Positions 23,261 to 35,970 of a stretch of 64,000 nt of DNA are shown in pieces. Position 1 is the stretch's first letter, and each line of letters begins with the position of its first letter. The translations under genes were made by a program, and so were the position numbers. The stretch is from Zeus faber (lineage: Eukaryota > Chordata > Actinopteri > Zeiformes > Zeidae). Below the pieces are notes generated by a model. That model saw nothing but the letters and a program-made list of their open reading frames with translations. It was not told where the DNA came from and ran no database searches. The stretch spans positions 18,567,458 to 18,631,457 of the forward strand of contig OY482848.1 of NCBI GenBank assembly GCA_960531495.1, written 5' to 3'.

Positions 23261-23404
23261 CGAAGTTAGACTCCTCTCCGAGCTCACGGCCGAACTTCTG
23301 CATGGACTCTCCCAGGATGGTCTCGGCCTGGGTGTAGCCCGGTCCTTTCTCCTGGCCCCGCATCCGGGACATGGAGTTGATCATGCTCATCTTGGCTCTG
23401 GAGG
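23261..23404 (-). CDS. sh3gl2: sh3gl2 exon 4 (BAR appendage)
   Basis: It encodes residues 63-110, beginning [20 protein letters not shown], with one base of Gly111. This is the endophilin-specific insert of helix 1 on the concave face. Ser75, the LRRK2/Lrrk site reported for endophilin A, is conserved, while Thr73 of mammals is Ser here. The acceptor is ctctccag and the donor gtacga. Confidence 0.96.
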
Positions 23405-23550
23405 CTGGAGAGGAGAGCCCAGTCAACCAAATCACACCAAGTGCACTACCTACCATGTGTAATGTACTTGTGTATTTACTTGTGTAAAAGTTAGACCAGT
23501 AAGGTTTGTGCCGGCGTGTACTGAAATGGAAAATAACTGGTACCATACAC

Positions 23551-24362
23551 CAATGTTAGGGGTAACGCATTACTTTAACGCTACAGTAATAAATTACTTT
23601 TGCGCAGTAACACAGTAATATAATGAGTTACTTATACAATGTGGGTAATCATCAGTCAATCATCAGTCAATCAATCATTGCAGTTACCATTGTCAAGTAA
23701 CGTATGTTACTAAGGGTGGGCCGATTGATCGGATGAAAGGATTGTCTGTTACAGACATTGTGTTTCGTCCGATTAGGATTGTCGCCCGATCATTTAGAGT
23801 TTACATCCGGAATCGGGGAAATCACAGTCCCATTGGGTATATCTGCCGCACGTCTAGATATCAAGTGAGCGTGATCAGATCACAGGACAGCTGCACTGGC
23901 GGTTCGTCACCCTAAGCCGTTTCACAATTCGGTGGCAGAACTGCTTTACGGCAATATTTTACCTTATCTGCACATGGGAGCGAGTGTAAACAAACATGGA
24001 TGGAGGAACGTGGCGCTTCGGGAAATGACTCATGGATGGATCATGGATTATTACAACATTTGTCCGTCTGCTGCTGAGCAGAACCCAAGCAGCTTTCTGA
24101 ATTTTGTTTGCCGATCACATTTTAGTACATGTAGAAGACACAGGTAGCGTCAGTAAAACTTAATTTGCCTTTTACTACCAGCGTTTGCCTCTGGCAAAAA
24201 TAACATCCATTTTTATCATTATTATCTTGGTGAGTAACTTGAAAGAAATGTAATAAGTAACTTATTACCTTACACAGAAAGTAATATTGTAAAGTACTTT
24301 CAAATTAAAGTAACAAGAAATATGTAATAAATGACATTATAAAAGTAATTTGCTCAACACTG
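23551..24362. mobile_element. hAT-like non-autonomous element, 812 bp
   Basis: Terminal inverted repeats caatgttaggggtaac and ...aatttgctcaacactg. Flanking 8-bp near-duplications, ccatacac (23543-23550) and ctatacac (24363-24370), are as expected for hAT. The interior is rich in gtaac/attac text, with a different block at about 23715-23920 that may be a nested repeat. It sits in intron 3. Confidence 0.75.
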
Positions 24363-24642
24363 CTATACACACATACTGTACACGATGCTGCTTGACTTGC
24401 TATTGAGAACATAAAAAAAAAAAATAGATATTGCTTCATATATTATAATTAAATAGGTGTTCTGAAAACCAGGTCAAATGTCTTGGATTACACACCCTAA
24501 AGCAAAGCAAGCAGGCTCAGGACTAAACATCTCATCAATCCACATCCTCAGTCATCGATTGACTCAGGTTGTCGTTTTGTTCGGCTGCATTTCTGTGAAA
24601 ACATGACTGTTTGGTATATTACGCAAATAACCACCGTCCTAC

Positions 24643-24715
24643 CTGGGTTGGGCTGCAGATACTCGGTTGTCTTTGTCATGATGTCCATCACTGCCCTGGT
24701 GGTGGTGTCCACCTT
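24643..24715 (-). CDS. sh3gl2: sh3gl2 exon 3 (BAR domain)
   Basis: It encodes KVDTTTRAVMDIMTKTTEYL then QPNP (residues 39-62) plus one base of residue 63. The acceptor is ctttgtag and the donor gtagga. It is part of the first long BAR helix. Confidence 0.96.
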
Positions 24716-25135
24716 CTACAAAGCCCAGAGCAGAAAGGAGACAACGTCAAAGGAACTGGGGATGGAAGGGGGGCGGTGAGGCACATCATGGACAAATAAA
24801 TCAAATGATGGATCTATGAATCCGTCATTGTGAACGAGGCATCTGGGTAAAAACGTTGTGGGCGACGCGGGGAAAGTGGCGACCCGGGGGGGAGAGCGTT
24901 TTTGTGCTTCTGCTCGAGTGTGATGATGAGCGCCAGGTCCCCCACAACGCCCCCGGACCGCTCGGCACCGCTCGACATTCCAACCTGTCCACATAGAGGC
25001 CACAAAGCGCTTCCTACGTAAGGCACACATGACATTACAGTACATTTACACGAGCACAGCTTTGTCGCAAAGGATCGGTTCCCTTCACGTAAGTCAGGAT
25101 AGGGGTCAGAAAAAAAACAACAGAGAAGTTCTTGC

Positions 25136-25204
25136 CTTTTCCATCTCAGTGAAGTCCTCATCGAGCTTCGTTCCTTCTGCGCCGCCGACCTTTTCACTCA
25201 CTCT
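25136..25204 (-). CDS. sh3gl2: sh3gl2 exon 2 (BAR domain), GC donor
   Basis: It encodes 23 residues, [18 protein letters not shown] then TEMEK (residues 16-38), the start of BAR helix 1. The acceptor is cctttgcag. The exon ends GAAAAG and is followed by gcaaga, so the donor is GC rather than GT. The neighbouring residues and phase (MEK then KVDTTT) match the family exactly, so no GT alternative fits. It is phase 0 at both ends. Confidence 0.95.
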
Positions 25205-26049
25205 CTGCAAAGGAAAGACAAAATGAACACGTTTTGGGCTCGGGTGAAATCATTAATCCCAAGAAGAAAATGGCGGCGACGGCAGAAAAGTGGAGGTGTA
25301 ATGCGCAGCCGAGTAAGAACTTTTCGAATGGACGACCTTGAGAAGATTCGATCCGTCAAGGCGTCACACACAGGATCCATAAATAAGAGAAAATAAGAGG
25401 CGATTCATTGTCATCGATTCCACCTATTTGCAACCGCACGCCACGGCGTCCCAAGCCAAATGTCCTCCCGCTCCTCTACATCTGTCTCTTTGTCCATTTC
25501 TTCAAAGAGATGGAAAGACCTTGTTGTTGGACACGAGTCAAATAACAATTTCATTTCAGACAACAAAACGGAGGATAAAATCAACTGAGCGGCCGCTGAG
25601 ACACGTGGGTTCCGGCGTTAAGGGTTCATCCTTTTAGGGCCTGTGTGGAAACGCAGGCAGTTCAGTTCTTCTCCTTAAATATTTCATCACACAGCGAACG
25701 TTCCAATCGGGACAGTGTCGCATGAAAAAGACTTGCTTATCAGCTTGATAGCGTGCGCGCGCGCACCCACGCACATTGTTTTCCTCCCACATCGGTGTAC
25801 AAGCGCACATATTCCACCTATTCTTTGACGTTCCGACTGACTCAGTCTTTGCGTTCCTGAAACAAAAGCAAGCCTGTTACCACTTCCTGTTGTCCCTTCG
25901 CTGAAAGGGTCGGAAACACAGAGATTTATGGCTGGGGGAGAGAAAGAGAGAGAGAGAGAGAGAGAGTGAGAGACAGAGAGCGAGCACAGCAGAAGAATTA
26001 ATCTAGTCTGAGCAGAAACCTGCTTTGAGCACAGTCTCTCCATGACAAA

Positions 26050-26144
<95 letters not shown>
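26050..26144 (+). repeat. (CA)n microsatellite
   Basis: About 95 bp of CA. A GA tract lies nearby at 25938-25968. Confidence 0.97.
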
Positions 26145-26145
<1 letters not shown>

Positions 26146-26434
26146 GAGTAGGTGACTTTGGATGTTTTACTCAGACAAATAATGGCTCTAGGCTCCGCCC
26201 CCCCGCCAACATGTCAGCCTGCTGATACGCGGTACCCGCTCCAACAGCTCCACCAGCTTCCAGCCCCCAAGTCTGTGTGTGATGTAACCGGATGCTCCCA
26301 GAGAGGCGACAATCTGACACAACCAGGCCAGACGTTGTCCTCCAGGGATGTATCCATGGATGAAAAAAGGCTTTAAGAGAACGTCACAGTGCAGCACGCA
26401 ACCAAACGCTAACCCCACCCCCCCCAAAAAAAGC

Positions 26435-26471
26435 TGCTCTGGCAAAGAGATTTTCTCTCTTTGCCAGAGCA
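26435..26471. repeat. perfect 16-bp hairpin
   Basis: tgctctggcaaagaga (26435-26450) and tctctttgccagagca (26456-26471) are exact reverse complements around ttttc. Confidence 0.95.
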
Positions 26472-26602
26472 ATACAATACAAATAAGAGAAATGCTCCTC
26501 CTAAAATAGTTATTTGACAGAGGGAATGGAAAATGAGTTTACAGTACCATGGTGTAATAATTTAAAAAAAAAAGTATTATTAATAAAGCACCCTCTGACT
26601 GC

Positions 26603-26606
<4 letters not shown>

Positions 26607-26684
<78 letters not shown>
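26607..26684 (+). repeat. (CA)n microsatellite
   Basis: About 78 bp of CA. Confidence 0.97.
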
Positions 26685-26686
<2 letters not shown>

Positions 26687-27276
26687 TTCACGTAGCACCT
26701 AAACCACGTTCCTTGTCATCAGCTCCTCCTCAGCATCACATCTTCAGATTATTCTGTGAGCCAGTTGCCATGGCAACGGGCACATGCCTGGGTGCCGGCT
26801 CATCGGATCTTTCATCGTCTTTGGCTCCAGAAGTTTTCTGTGGTTTCTCACTGGGATCCTCCTTTGGGAGTTTTTACTGTCATTGCCCCCCACCCACCCC
26901 TGCATCTTTTCCATGATGGTGGAAGGATTACAATGTGAAGTAGTAAAGGTTTGTATTTTAGGATTGTGTTGCCATGGAAATACACTGATGTCCTCATGGA
27001 GATGAGTTGTGCCACACCAAGGGTTAGAACTAGTGTCTAAGTGAGGACCTATTTTTTTTTTTCTATTCTACTTAAATCTTTTAATATAATTTACATTTTC
27101 GAATTTTCTATATTGTTAGGTTTATTGCCAGGAAGTGTGTAAGATCATAACAATTGTAAATGTTTCATTTTGTTTAGGACTTATATTTTAGCGGTGACTC
27201 ATTTACTTCATGTTTAAGGCTGATCTGCCACTACAAACACTTAGTGGTTTGGAAATGTGTGAATGCATGTTTTAGC

Positions 27277-27278
<2 letters not shown>

Positions 27279-27335
<57 letters not shown>
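27279..27335 (+). repeat. (TG)n microsatellite
   Basis: About 56 bp of TG, followed by gaatgagtgagtgag. Confidence 0.97.
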
Positions 27336-27339
<4 letters not shown>

Positions 27340-28045
27340 AGTGAGTGAGTGAATGAGTCACTGCGTACAAGTGGAAACTCGGTGATAGGTGGTGCTTGAG
27401 GTGGCGGAGAGCAAATCTCCACATTAGAATCCAATAAGAGGATTTGGAGGGGGACGGCTTCCCCTCACAACCTGTTTGGGACCAGAGGGATTTAGCAAAA
27501 CCCTGCGGCTGTAAAAAACATTCAACTATCTGGCTTTTGGGCCATTTTGTGACTAAAAATGTACATGTACGGTTTTATTCAAATTTCTAATACAGCAGAA
27601 TGTATCTCTTGTTTGCATTAAAATAATGTATTTAATTTGAAATGGATGGTATATAAATGTCTAATTTTGCAATGCATTACATCTGATTCTTAAACAACTT
27701 GCAGGTATCTCAAATCTAAAATGAATTCACATGTTTTTGTCAAATTAATATTTTGACATTAGAATAATACAAATCCCGAGACAACAGAAGTTAATTTGAG
27801 ATTAGTTCACGGTCATTCTTTAGCTTGGTGGCAGCAGAGCTATACTTCAGACTTCAGATTAGAACCTTTCTTCTTTATTATTTGTTCAATTTCTTCCTTT
27901 AGGGGAGAAATAAAAGAAATTGAGACTAAAATACAGAAAATTGTGGGGGTGCATTTTTGGCCATAAACTTCACAATCCAGTAATCAATTAGTCCTTAATC
28001 CAATAACACGCCCAGTGAGTTTATTAGCAGATAGTGATCTGGGCG

Positions 28046-28168
<123 letters not shown>

Positions 28169-28567
28169 CTAAGATCTTTTTCCAGCTGAGTACCTCCTTC
28201 ACTGGCATTGGCAAAATAAAATAACAGAAATGATGTACTCTATGTGCGTCATACGTGTTTTTTTTTTTAAACCTTATATATAACATTTTTTAACACTTTT
28301 TTATTTTTTTCACAATAGCCCCTGCAGTACCCCTGCAGTACTCCTACGGGTATGAGTACCGTAATTGAGAAACACTGGACAAGTTGACTACTATAACCAC
28401 TAGTCGGCGCAGTTTGGCAGAAGTCAACTAGTCATGGACAACATCATTTTTGTCAATGTCACCAGATTTACAATAATTATTGTATGAGCGAAATAATTTA
28501 TTCAAATATGTACTCACATTTATATCTTAATTCAGCTTTTTAGTATTTAATCAGTCTCCTAATTAAT

Positions 28568-28929
28568 TTAAAGGTGCAGTGTGTAGAATTTTGTGGCATC
28601 TAGCAATGACATTTCACTGCATATATGTATGAACGTATGTATATGTATGTGACAAATAAAGCTCTTGAATTCTGAATCATCTAGCAGTGAGGTTGCAGAT
28701 CGCAACCCACTCCCCATGGCGGTGCAACATGAGACGTGGACGTAAAAGTGGTGAAGCCGTCTCCACAGCCAGTGTTTGGTTTGTCCGCTCTGGGCTATTG
28801 TAGAAACATGGCGGTACAACACGGTGTGTAAGTCTGTCATACTAAGCTAACGCTAATTAAAACATACTTGTGAATATTATATTCCATTTCTGCCAAGTAT
28901 TACGTAAATTCTATAAACTGCACCTTTAA
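28568..28929. mobile_element. TTAA-flanked MITE-like element
   Basis: The ends read TTAA-aggtgcagtgtgtagaatt and attctataaactgcacct-TTAA: inverted termini inside TTAA duplications, as in piggyBac-type elements. The inside contains a retroposon-tail-like segment, gacaaataaagctcttgaat. The family call is inference. Confidence 0.6.
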
Positions 28930-29063
28930 TAAAATACAATTTTCATTGTTACCCAGAAGTGCTGTCTCTGCGTCTTTCTTACATAACAGGTAAATACGAC
29001 TAGGCAACTACCACTATGAAAAACTAGTAACTAGTAAAAATCTGTAGTCTTGAAACCCCCCAA

Positions 29064-29114
29064 CACACACACGCACACACACACACACGCACACACACAC
29101 ACGCATGCACACGC

Positions 29115-29151
<37 letters not shown>

Positions 29152-29265
29152 TTTGTGCTGGTATCGAGGTAAGCTTTCTGATGGACGTCTCAACCAAATT
29201 ATTAGTGAATTTGGAGACGGCCCTCACAAGTACAGCACAACAAACACACACACACACACACATGT

Positions 29266-29302
<37 letters not shown>
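29064..29302 (+). repeat. CA repeat cluster
   Basis: Several CA tracts with CGCA interruptions, split by about 80 bp of unique sequence (29150-29240). Confidence 0.9.
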
Positions 29303-29303
<1 letters not shown>

Positions 29304-29621
29304 TTGCTTCCTAATGAGCATCATCGCTGGCTGCATGAAAGATGAATTTTTTTGCTTGCAGCAGACGGAGCGTGCGAGCAACGCGGTGACGCGGTGTTGA
29401 CGGGCGCACTTCATGACTTGTTTTGTTTCTATGAATATTCAGTGGAGCAGGAACGTGAGATGACGGAGCGGCGGAGAGGAGGAGGAGTAACCATGGAGGA
29501 GAGAAAGAGAGGGAGGAGGGAGATGAAGGTTACGAACAGGACACACGGAGACGGGATATTTCTGAATGAATGAATGAAACCGGTGGGGACAAAGCTGAGA
29601 ACGTCATTGCAGACCTTAAAC

Positions 29622-29728
<107 letters not shown>

Positions 29729-29862
29729 AGGAGAAGCGCTTAAGGCCGTAGCCATGAATAATAAAGCTCATAAAAGGTGCTCATGGAACCGTAGCATCAT
29801 CTGTTCATCTGATCTGTTCCTTTTTCATTCCCAGATCAGCTTCTCTAAATGACACTGATAAA

Positions 29863-29863
<1 letters not shown>

Positions 29864-29906
<43 letters not shown>
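29864..29906 (+). repeat. (CA)n microsatellite
   Basis: About 42 bp of CA. Confidence 0.95.
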
Positions 29907-29908
<2 letters not shown>

Positions 29909-30211
29909 GCTTGTTGTGCAGCCATCAGTCATCCTGCTTCCATACACACTGTACCAACCTCCCCCACCTCCCACCCCATCCTTCCCTTCATTCATCCAGC
30001 CACGCAATCTGTCCTGTCCACTCCTCTGTTTGCCTGCATGACAGGGAAGGCAGCTCAAGGTCACTTGAGCAGTGATGGCGGCGGCGGCGGCAGCCTGAGG
30101 CCTCACAGCGTAAAGGGAACCGTGCTGCTCCTTCGTCCTTTGGGATCGTCGACAAGCTGACGTAAAGAAAACATGCAGCCAGTGAGCGTAGGGGGGGGCT
30201 GACGGTAACAA

Positions 30212-30278
30212 CCACGCACGCACGCACGCACCCACGCACGCCCGCCCGCCCGCCCGCCCGCACGCACGCACGCCCGCC

Positions 30279-30334
<56 letters not shown>
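30212..30334 (+). repeat. (CGCA)n/(CGCC)n tetranucleotide tract
   Basis: Blocks of cgca alternate with blocks of cgcc. It is CpG-dense alternating purine-pyrimidine DNA, with Z-DNA potential. The Cys-Val-Arg-Ala frames through it are compositional. Confidence 0.95.
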
Positions 30335-32238
30335 CAATGATCACACATGCATACGCAGCTGAGTCACCTGATGACATTAATTCTAGCTGGTCATTTTGTA
30401 AAATCCTTAGAGTCCCACAATCTTGTTTCCATCCAAATTATGTTTGCATTATCTATTTCATATAATTTCATATGCATATACTATTTGCCAGTTTCATACA
30501 TTTGAAATTACATCTTCTAAAAAATATAAATATGATTTGGCGGAACACCTGCAATAATAACTAACCCCCTAGTGGGCCACAAAGCACCCCGGGAATGACG
30601 GGACCCTTTCAATACTGTACCTACTACTCCACAGACACTGTTTTTTTAATCGTAATAAAGTGTTAATAGGTGGTACCGGTTTTGATATTGTTTTAGCGGA
30701 AATAAAATCAAGTAGGCTTGATCATTTGGACTGCTATTTGGCACCACTGTGGGAGGTGGAGCAACTACAGTAGTTACAACTCCCCGTGTCACAGTACAGT
30801 CAAATTCATAATTCTACGAGTTCTGTTCTAACAAAATATTGTACCCTGCTATTTAACATTTTTATAAAAGGTCCAAATTATGGATATTTAAATCAAGTAC
30901 ATCAATTCTAAATAATATAGCACAAAATATAAATGGTCTTTTAATTAATTGTATTTGACCATGTTGTTTACCAATGGGTTGTATCTATTAATGGTTAATA
31001 TGTCAACTCAGAAACATGTTCCACCAAATACTCCAAAAATGTGTAATTTCTTGAATAGTATTTTACTGAACTACTTATCAGGTCGTCACAACTTTGACTT
31101 CTACTTATTTATTTCCTTATCTCTGCAGCAGCAGTACTCTTCCTCAAGGAAGGATTTCCATTTTCCTATCTCTGTGTTTTTAATAAACCCGGACTTATAT
31201 ATTAAAACACCACATTAAATAGGTTCAAGAGAAAGAAGTTACCAAGAGCTCCAGGCCTTGCCCGCTCATCCGCCCGCCCGCCCTCCCTCTCCATCTCACC
31301 CGCCTGCCGTCGCCCTCGCTGGGCGGCGTGTCCTCATGTGCGCCACGGTCACACCTCAAACCACGCATGGTGTTCACAAACAGAAGCCACAGGGGAGGTC
31401 ATAGCAGCTTATACGACTGGGGCGGCTTAAAAAAATTCACCTTTCCTCTGCAGATCAACACAATGATGACATTGTCGCCTCCTCGTTGCTCTCGCTTACT
31501 GTGGACATTCCGTGAAATCAAACAAAATTGATTGGGAAGCAAAATAGATTCCACAATCATCTGTTTCCATCCAAATTCAAGGGGGATTTCAAGCCTCTTT
31601 GATGAGGATTTTGCAACTATTTGAGACACATTAACTGTCAATCTTAACTTTTATGTTTGAATAAGAATAAATGTGTGTGCCAGTATTATGGTGATATTAT
31701 TACAGTATTATGAACTTCAACTATAAAAACACAACGACAATTACGAGATATTTTCTCATAATTACGAGTAAATCAAAATTATGAGATAAGGTGTCAAATA
31801 ATTTTTTTCTGTTGTTAATGCAATGTGCTTCTGTAGTAAACACAGTCGGGAATCGCTTCGTATTTCGATGCAAAATACATCCAGTCAGCAACGGTCCTTA
31901 TCGACAGGCACCCACCTTTTCCGGTCGTGTGTGTTTTCCTATTTCGGGGTCACCGCACATTTATCTCCTTGATCATTTACTGGTTTGCGTCCTGGAGGCC
32001 GTGCCAAAAAAAACATCACCTACAAAGCACTCGCTGCTCCTCCCGCAGCTCAAAGCGCTTCCTGTTTCCTTAATAGAACGAGCGGCTCAGATCGCTAATG
32101 ACACTGCCGGCGTCCGTTTCGGGAGAGTTTACCTCATCAGATGATTCGGCGAGGACTGGACTCCAGGAACTAATACTGTTAATGGGTCAAAGACACAAAC
32201 TTCCTGGACGAAAGCCAGCGTACATGGGACCGACCGCA

Positions 32239-32266
32239 CGCACACACACACACACACACACACACA
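32239..32266 (+). repeat. (CA)n microsatellite
   Basis: Short CA run. Confidence 0.9.
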
Positions 32267-32986
32267 TATGGATTCACATGTCCATCCTAAGGTTGATCAC
32301 AGGTCTTAGATTACTCAAAATAAATGTATTTTGTAGGAAGCCATCTTTGTTTACAACATTTAAGGTGTAGCTGATTTTATTTTTGAAATTGAATAGAAAA
32401 TAAAAGATATTATGAATAATCATATTTACAAAATAACATTTATAAATGATTTATAAATGATATTTTCTAAATAAAAGTGTGATTTAATGTTATGCAATCT
32501 GTATTTGCATCTACATTTTACAGATTTGAATGCACACACCAAAAGTAGACGATGCTACAATAGACATAAAATTGCTTTCAGACAAAATGTTGTCTTTTCT
32601 TTTGGTGTGGATTAAATTAAGAAAGATAATTGGATATTTGATTCACCTTCTAAGGACCACTTTTTTATTTTGCCAATACACCCTTTCCTTTACACCCTAT
32701 CCAAAATACAAACAACAAAATAACATTTCACGATTCAATGAGTATTGTTTGGAAATCAATCTTTTCTTGGCCGTTTTTAAATTAAATTATTGTGACTCAA
32801 TCATCAGATAAATCATCTTCATTTCAGGACTTTTCCTTTGTCCAGCTCAGCACCTCAGACAACCTTGCTCTCATTCTGTGTAAATATGATGGTAATCAAT
32901 AATAATATTCTCTCGGCTTTTATTAGAATGCGGAGAAACCGCATTTTGGAGTGGAACATGTCCCCCCCCCCAAAAAAAAAACGGCA

Positions 32987-32989
<3 letters not shown>

Positions 32990-33026
<37 letters not shown>

Positions 33027-33042
33027 ACGCACACACACACAC
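32990..33042 (+). repeat. (CA)n microsatellite
   Basis: Interrupted CA run. Confidence 0.9.
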
Positions 33043-33464
33043 CCCAATCCTGTCCCATTCCCAGACAGCGTCTCACATCTCTGACTAGCGCCCATTAGCT
33101 TTAGCGTTGCCGTCGGCGACAGCATCCGTCACATGGAGCGATGTGTCACGTGTGCCAATGTGAGGCACACGTGGCCCTGCCTCCCCCCCTCCCCCTTCCC
33201 CTCCTCCGCCCCTCCCCTCCCCAAGGTCTAATCCCGGTTGGGCACACGGAGGCCCCTGCTTTAAATACGCCCTGGGCATGGAGGGGGATTAAAAATGACA
33301 AGAGTGATTAGTGTGGCTATTACAGTAGCAGGGCCGCTCGGCCGCTCAACAATAACAGGAGGGTGGAACTCTTCCAGAGGGTATTAAAATAGTCTGCCCC
33401 GTCCCGCCCTGACCGCAACTTCCATCCCTGCTTCACCCAGGTGGGAGGAGGGACAATCTTTTTT

Positions 33465-33505
33465 TTTTTTCTCTCCTGTTCCCCCGGGGAACAGGAGAGA
33501 AAAAA
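33465..33505. repeat. perfect 20-bp hairpin with 1-nt loop
   Basis: ttttttctctcctgttcccc (33465-33484) and ggggaacaggagagaaaaaa (33486-33505) are exact reverse complements around a single c. Confidence 0.95.
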
Positions 33506-35230
33506 CAGGCAGAAACGTCCGAAAGTCTGATCTCTGCGAATCTGCGGTTTTGCCTGTGATTCATTATTATATGCGGATCAGAATTAGCTCATTACTTTCA
33601 TATTTTATTGCTTTCATATTTCATTTTTCACATATTTCTTCCCTACATATATTATTATTATTATTATTAGTAGTAGTATTATTATTATCGTCATTATTAT
33701 TATCGTCATTAATATTATCATCATTAATATTATTATTGTCATCATTATTTCCTCTTTATTCTGCTCCATTTTAGATTTTTACAAACTAGCCAACACTTTG
33801 AGGGACGATTGAGCGAGCGAAAGAGAGAGCGAGAGACGAGCGTCCCTCGTGCATCCCTTGTGAGTGTGAAATGCCAAATGTCATGCTAAACGTCACAAAC
33901 AATTGCATAACCATGCCCAGGAGATCCCCGTCCTCTCCTCTTTCTCTTTTCTTTTTCCACCGGCTCAGTCAGTTTCCCTCCCTCTCCTCCTCCTTTCAGC
34001 ACAGTGATAGAGCGTTTCCTTGACTGTTACTCAGCGCTCGATTTTGAACCTGGAATCTGCTCCGTCGTTATTGCCGAGTGCCTCCTGTTGGACTTTGATA
34101 AATAAGCCAAGATGTGAATATCTGCTTCGGGAGCAGATTTACCACCGCACTCGTCTTTCAAGCTGTGCTCTTCAGGAATCCCATAGAAATACCCAGTTTG
34201 CCTCCTATTTTGGGCTCAGTATTCTCGCCCGTCTCAGGACCATCGGCCGTGAGACGGGCCAAATGATCCTGCAAACGACGGCCCGTGAACACCCTTGGAG
34301 GCGGCAGCTCCGACACCTATCCACAAATCTATACACGCCCAGTGGGAAAGATCCAAACGAAAAATCTAGAGGACAAATCTATTTATCAAGCTAAATATTT
34401 ATCCGATGGTCCGCTCGGGGCGGTGCAGCCATCGCTCTCCAGCTGCCGATGCGGCTTCATTGACCTCCATCGTGGCTGAGCGACGGAGTGAGTGTGCAGC
34501 CCGTGGCTGTTCTAATCTGGTTTGTAAGCCTTTGCACGGCTCTTATGTAATAGCGAGGATGAGTCTGGGCGAGTCTGGAGCGCTGTGTGCACATTGCAAA
34601 CCATCCATGTGCCGCCCAGGAGACAGCAAACCAGCTGCTACCGCATGTGTGTGCGTGCGTGTTCACAAAACGTGCTGGCCTTTTGAATGCCTCTAAATGT
34701 ACACGACAACGTAAAGATGGAGATTGAGAGCCTACACGTTTTACTAATTTTTTTTAATATTCTGGATTTATATGTATGTATATATCCAAAGTGAGCCACA
34801 CCTGGATCCATCACACCGCACATCAGTGGTTCATTAGATTAGAAAGTCACCTCCACCGACTACAATTCTATTGTGAATTGTAATCAGGATCTGCATGACG
34901 GATGCATGACGGATGGATCTGCGGAAAAAAAACCTTTGCGCTGTTATTACACTGTAGGCCCTGTTATAAGAGGGCACTGGATATGACAAGTACTTTTACT
35001 TGTAATACTTGAAGTATTTTCCATTCTGCGTTATGTTTGTCCTAAGCGTGATCAAATCGCTGCAGGTAAATGACTTATGATGTGTTGTGTTGTTTGACTG
35101 AGCTCATTAGTCTTGTTCAGCTTCATTACTCACCCGATAAACCTTTTCCCTGATTCTCTGCAGCATCCGTAAAATCAAATGTATTTATTTTTTTATACAA
35201 GGCATAGTTACAATATAGCCTGTGCTCTGG

Positions 35231-35234
<4 letters not shown>

Positions 35235-35275
<41 letters not shown>
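35235..35275 (+). repeat. (GA)n microsatellite
   Basis: About 41 bp of GA. Confidence 0.95.
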
Positions 35276-35278
<3 letters not shown>

Positions 35279-35904
35279 GCTCAAAAGCAAAGCGGCCAAA
35301 ACAAGCGGGAGAAGGATTCAATGGTTCCATCTGTTCGACTCCATCCTCAAGACGCTCCGAAACTGACCCTCGTTGCTGCGCACTCCAAATTAAAAAAATG
35401 TAAATGATCCACCAGCTCAGTGATCGTAAACACCAACACAAGCGAGAGCCGAGAGTAATGAATCCTCTCGGGAGCAGATGGACGCTTGACTAAAAAAAAA
35501 GTGCTGAAAAGAAAAACAAAAAAACAATGTCAATTCATTCGACACAATCACACTGATCTGATCTCCATCACAACGCTCCTGACAAACGTGTCAAATTCAC
35601 TCCGAGTGCAGCTCTGGGTTGTCACAATCCTCTTTTTTTTTTTCAAATTCTCTGAATGTAAAAGTAAGCAAACTTAATTAAAATGGCTTTTTAAATTTTT
35701 TATTAAAGTGACGCAGCTCCGTGGAATACTGGATTCTGATTGGGCGATAGCGGATGTGTCTAATTTCACATTGTTAAACAGTAAATAGCTTTGTTTCAGT
35801 GTCAGCTACATTGGTGTGGAACTATTGTTCTTGGTGGAAACTCCGAAACTTGGCATACTGGTTATAAAATCATTTCAAATCAATATTCTATTATTTTGTA
35901 AGTA

Positions 35905-35970
35905 GCTGTGTAATAAGCGGAATAATGTGCAGCCAGCCGGTCTTTATTGCGAAATAACCCCTTCGTATCA
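35905..35970. repeat. one arm of the same MITE family
   Basis: gtaataagcggaataatgtg and cagccagccggtctttattg match the left arm of the element at 17573-17731. Confidence 0.55.

Noticed and set aside
29825-30377. 130-170 codon frames rich in Ala-Cys-Val-Arg
   Set aside because: Produced by the CGCA/CGCC tetranucleotide repeat, not a gene.
33990-34015. Second RE1-like site (tttcagcacagtgatagagc)
   Set aside because: Only the left half matches; the right half differs at key positions.
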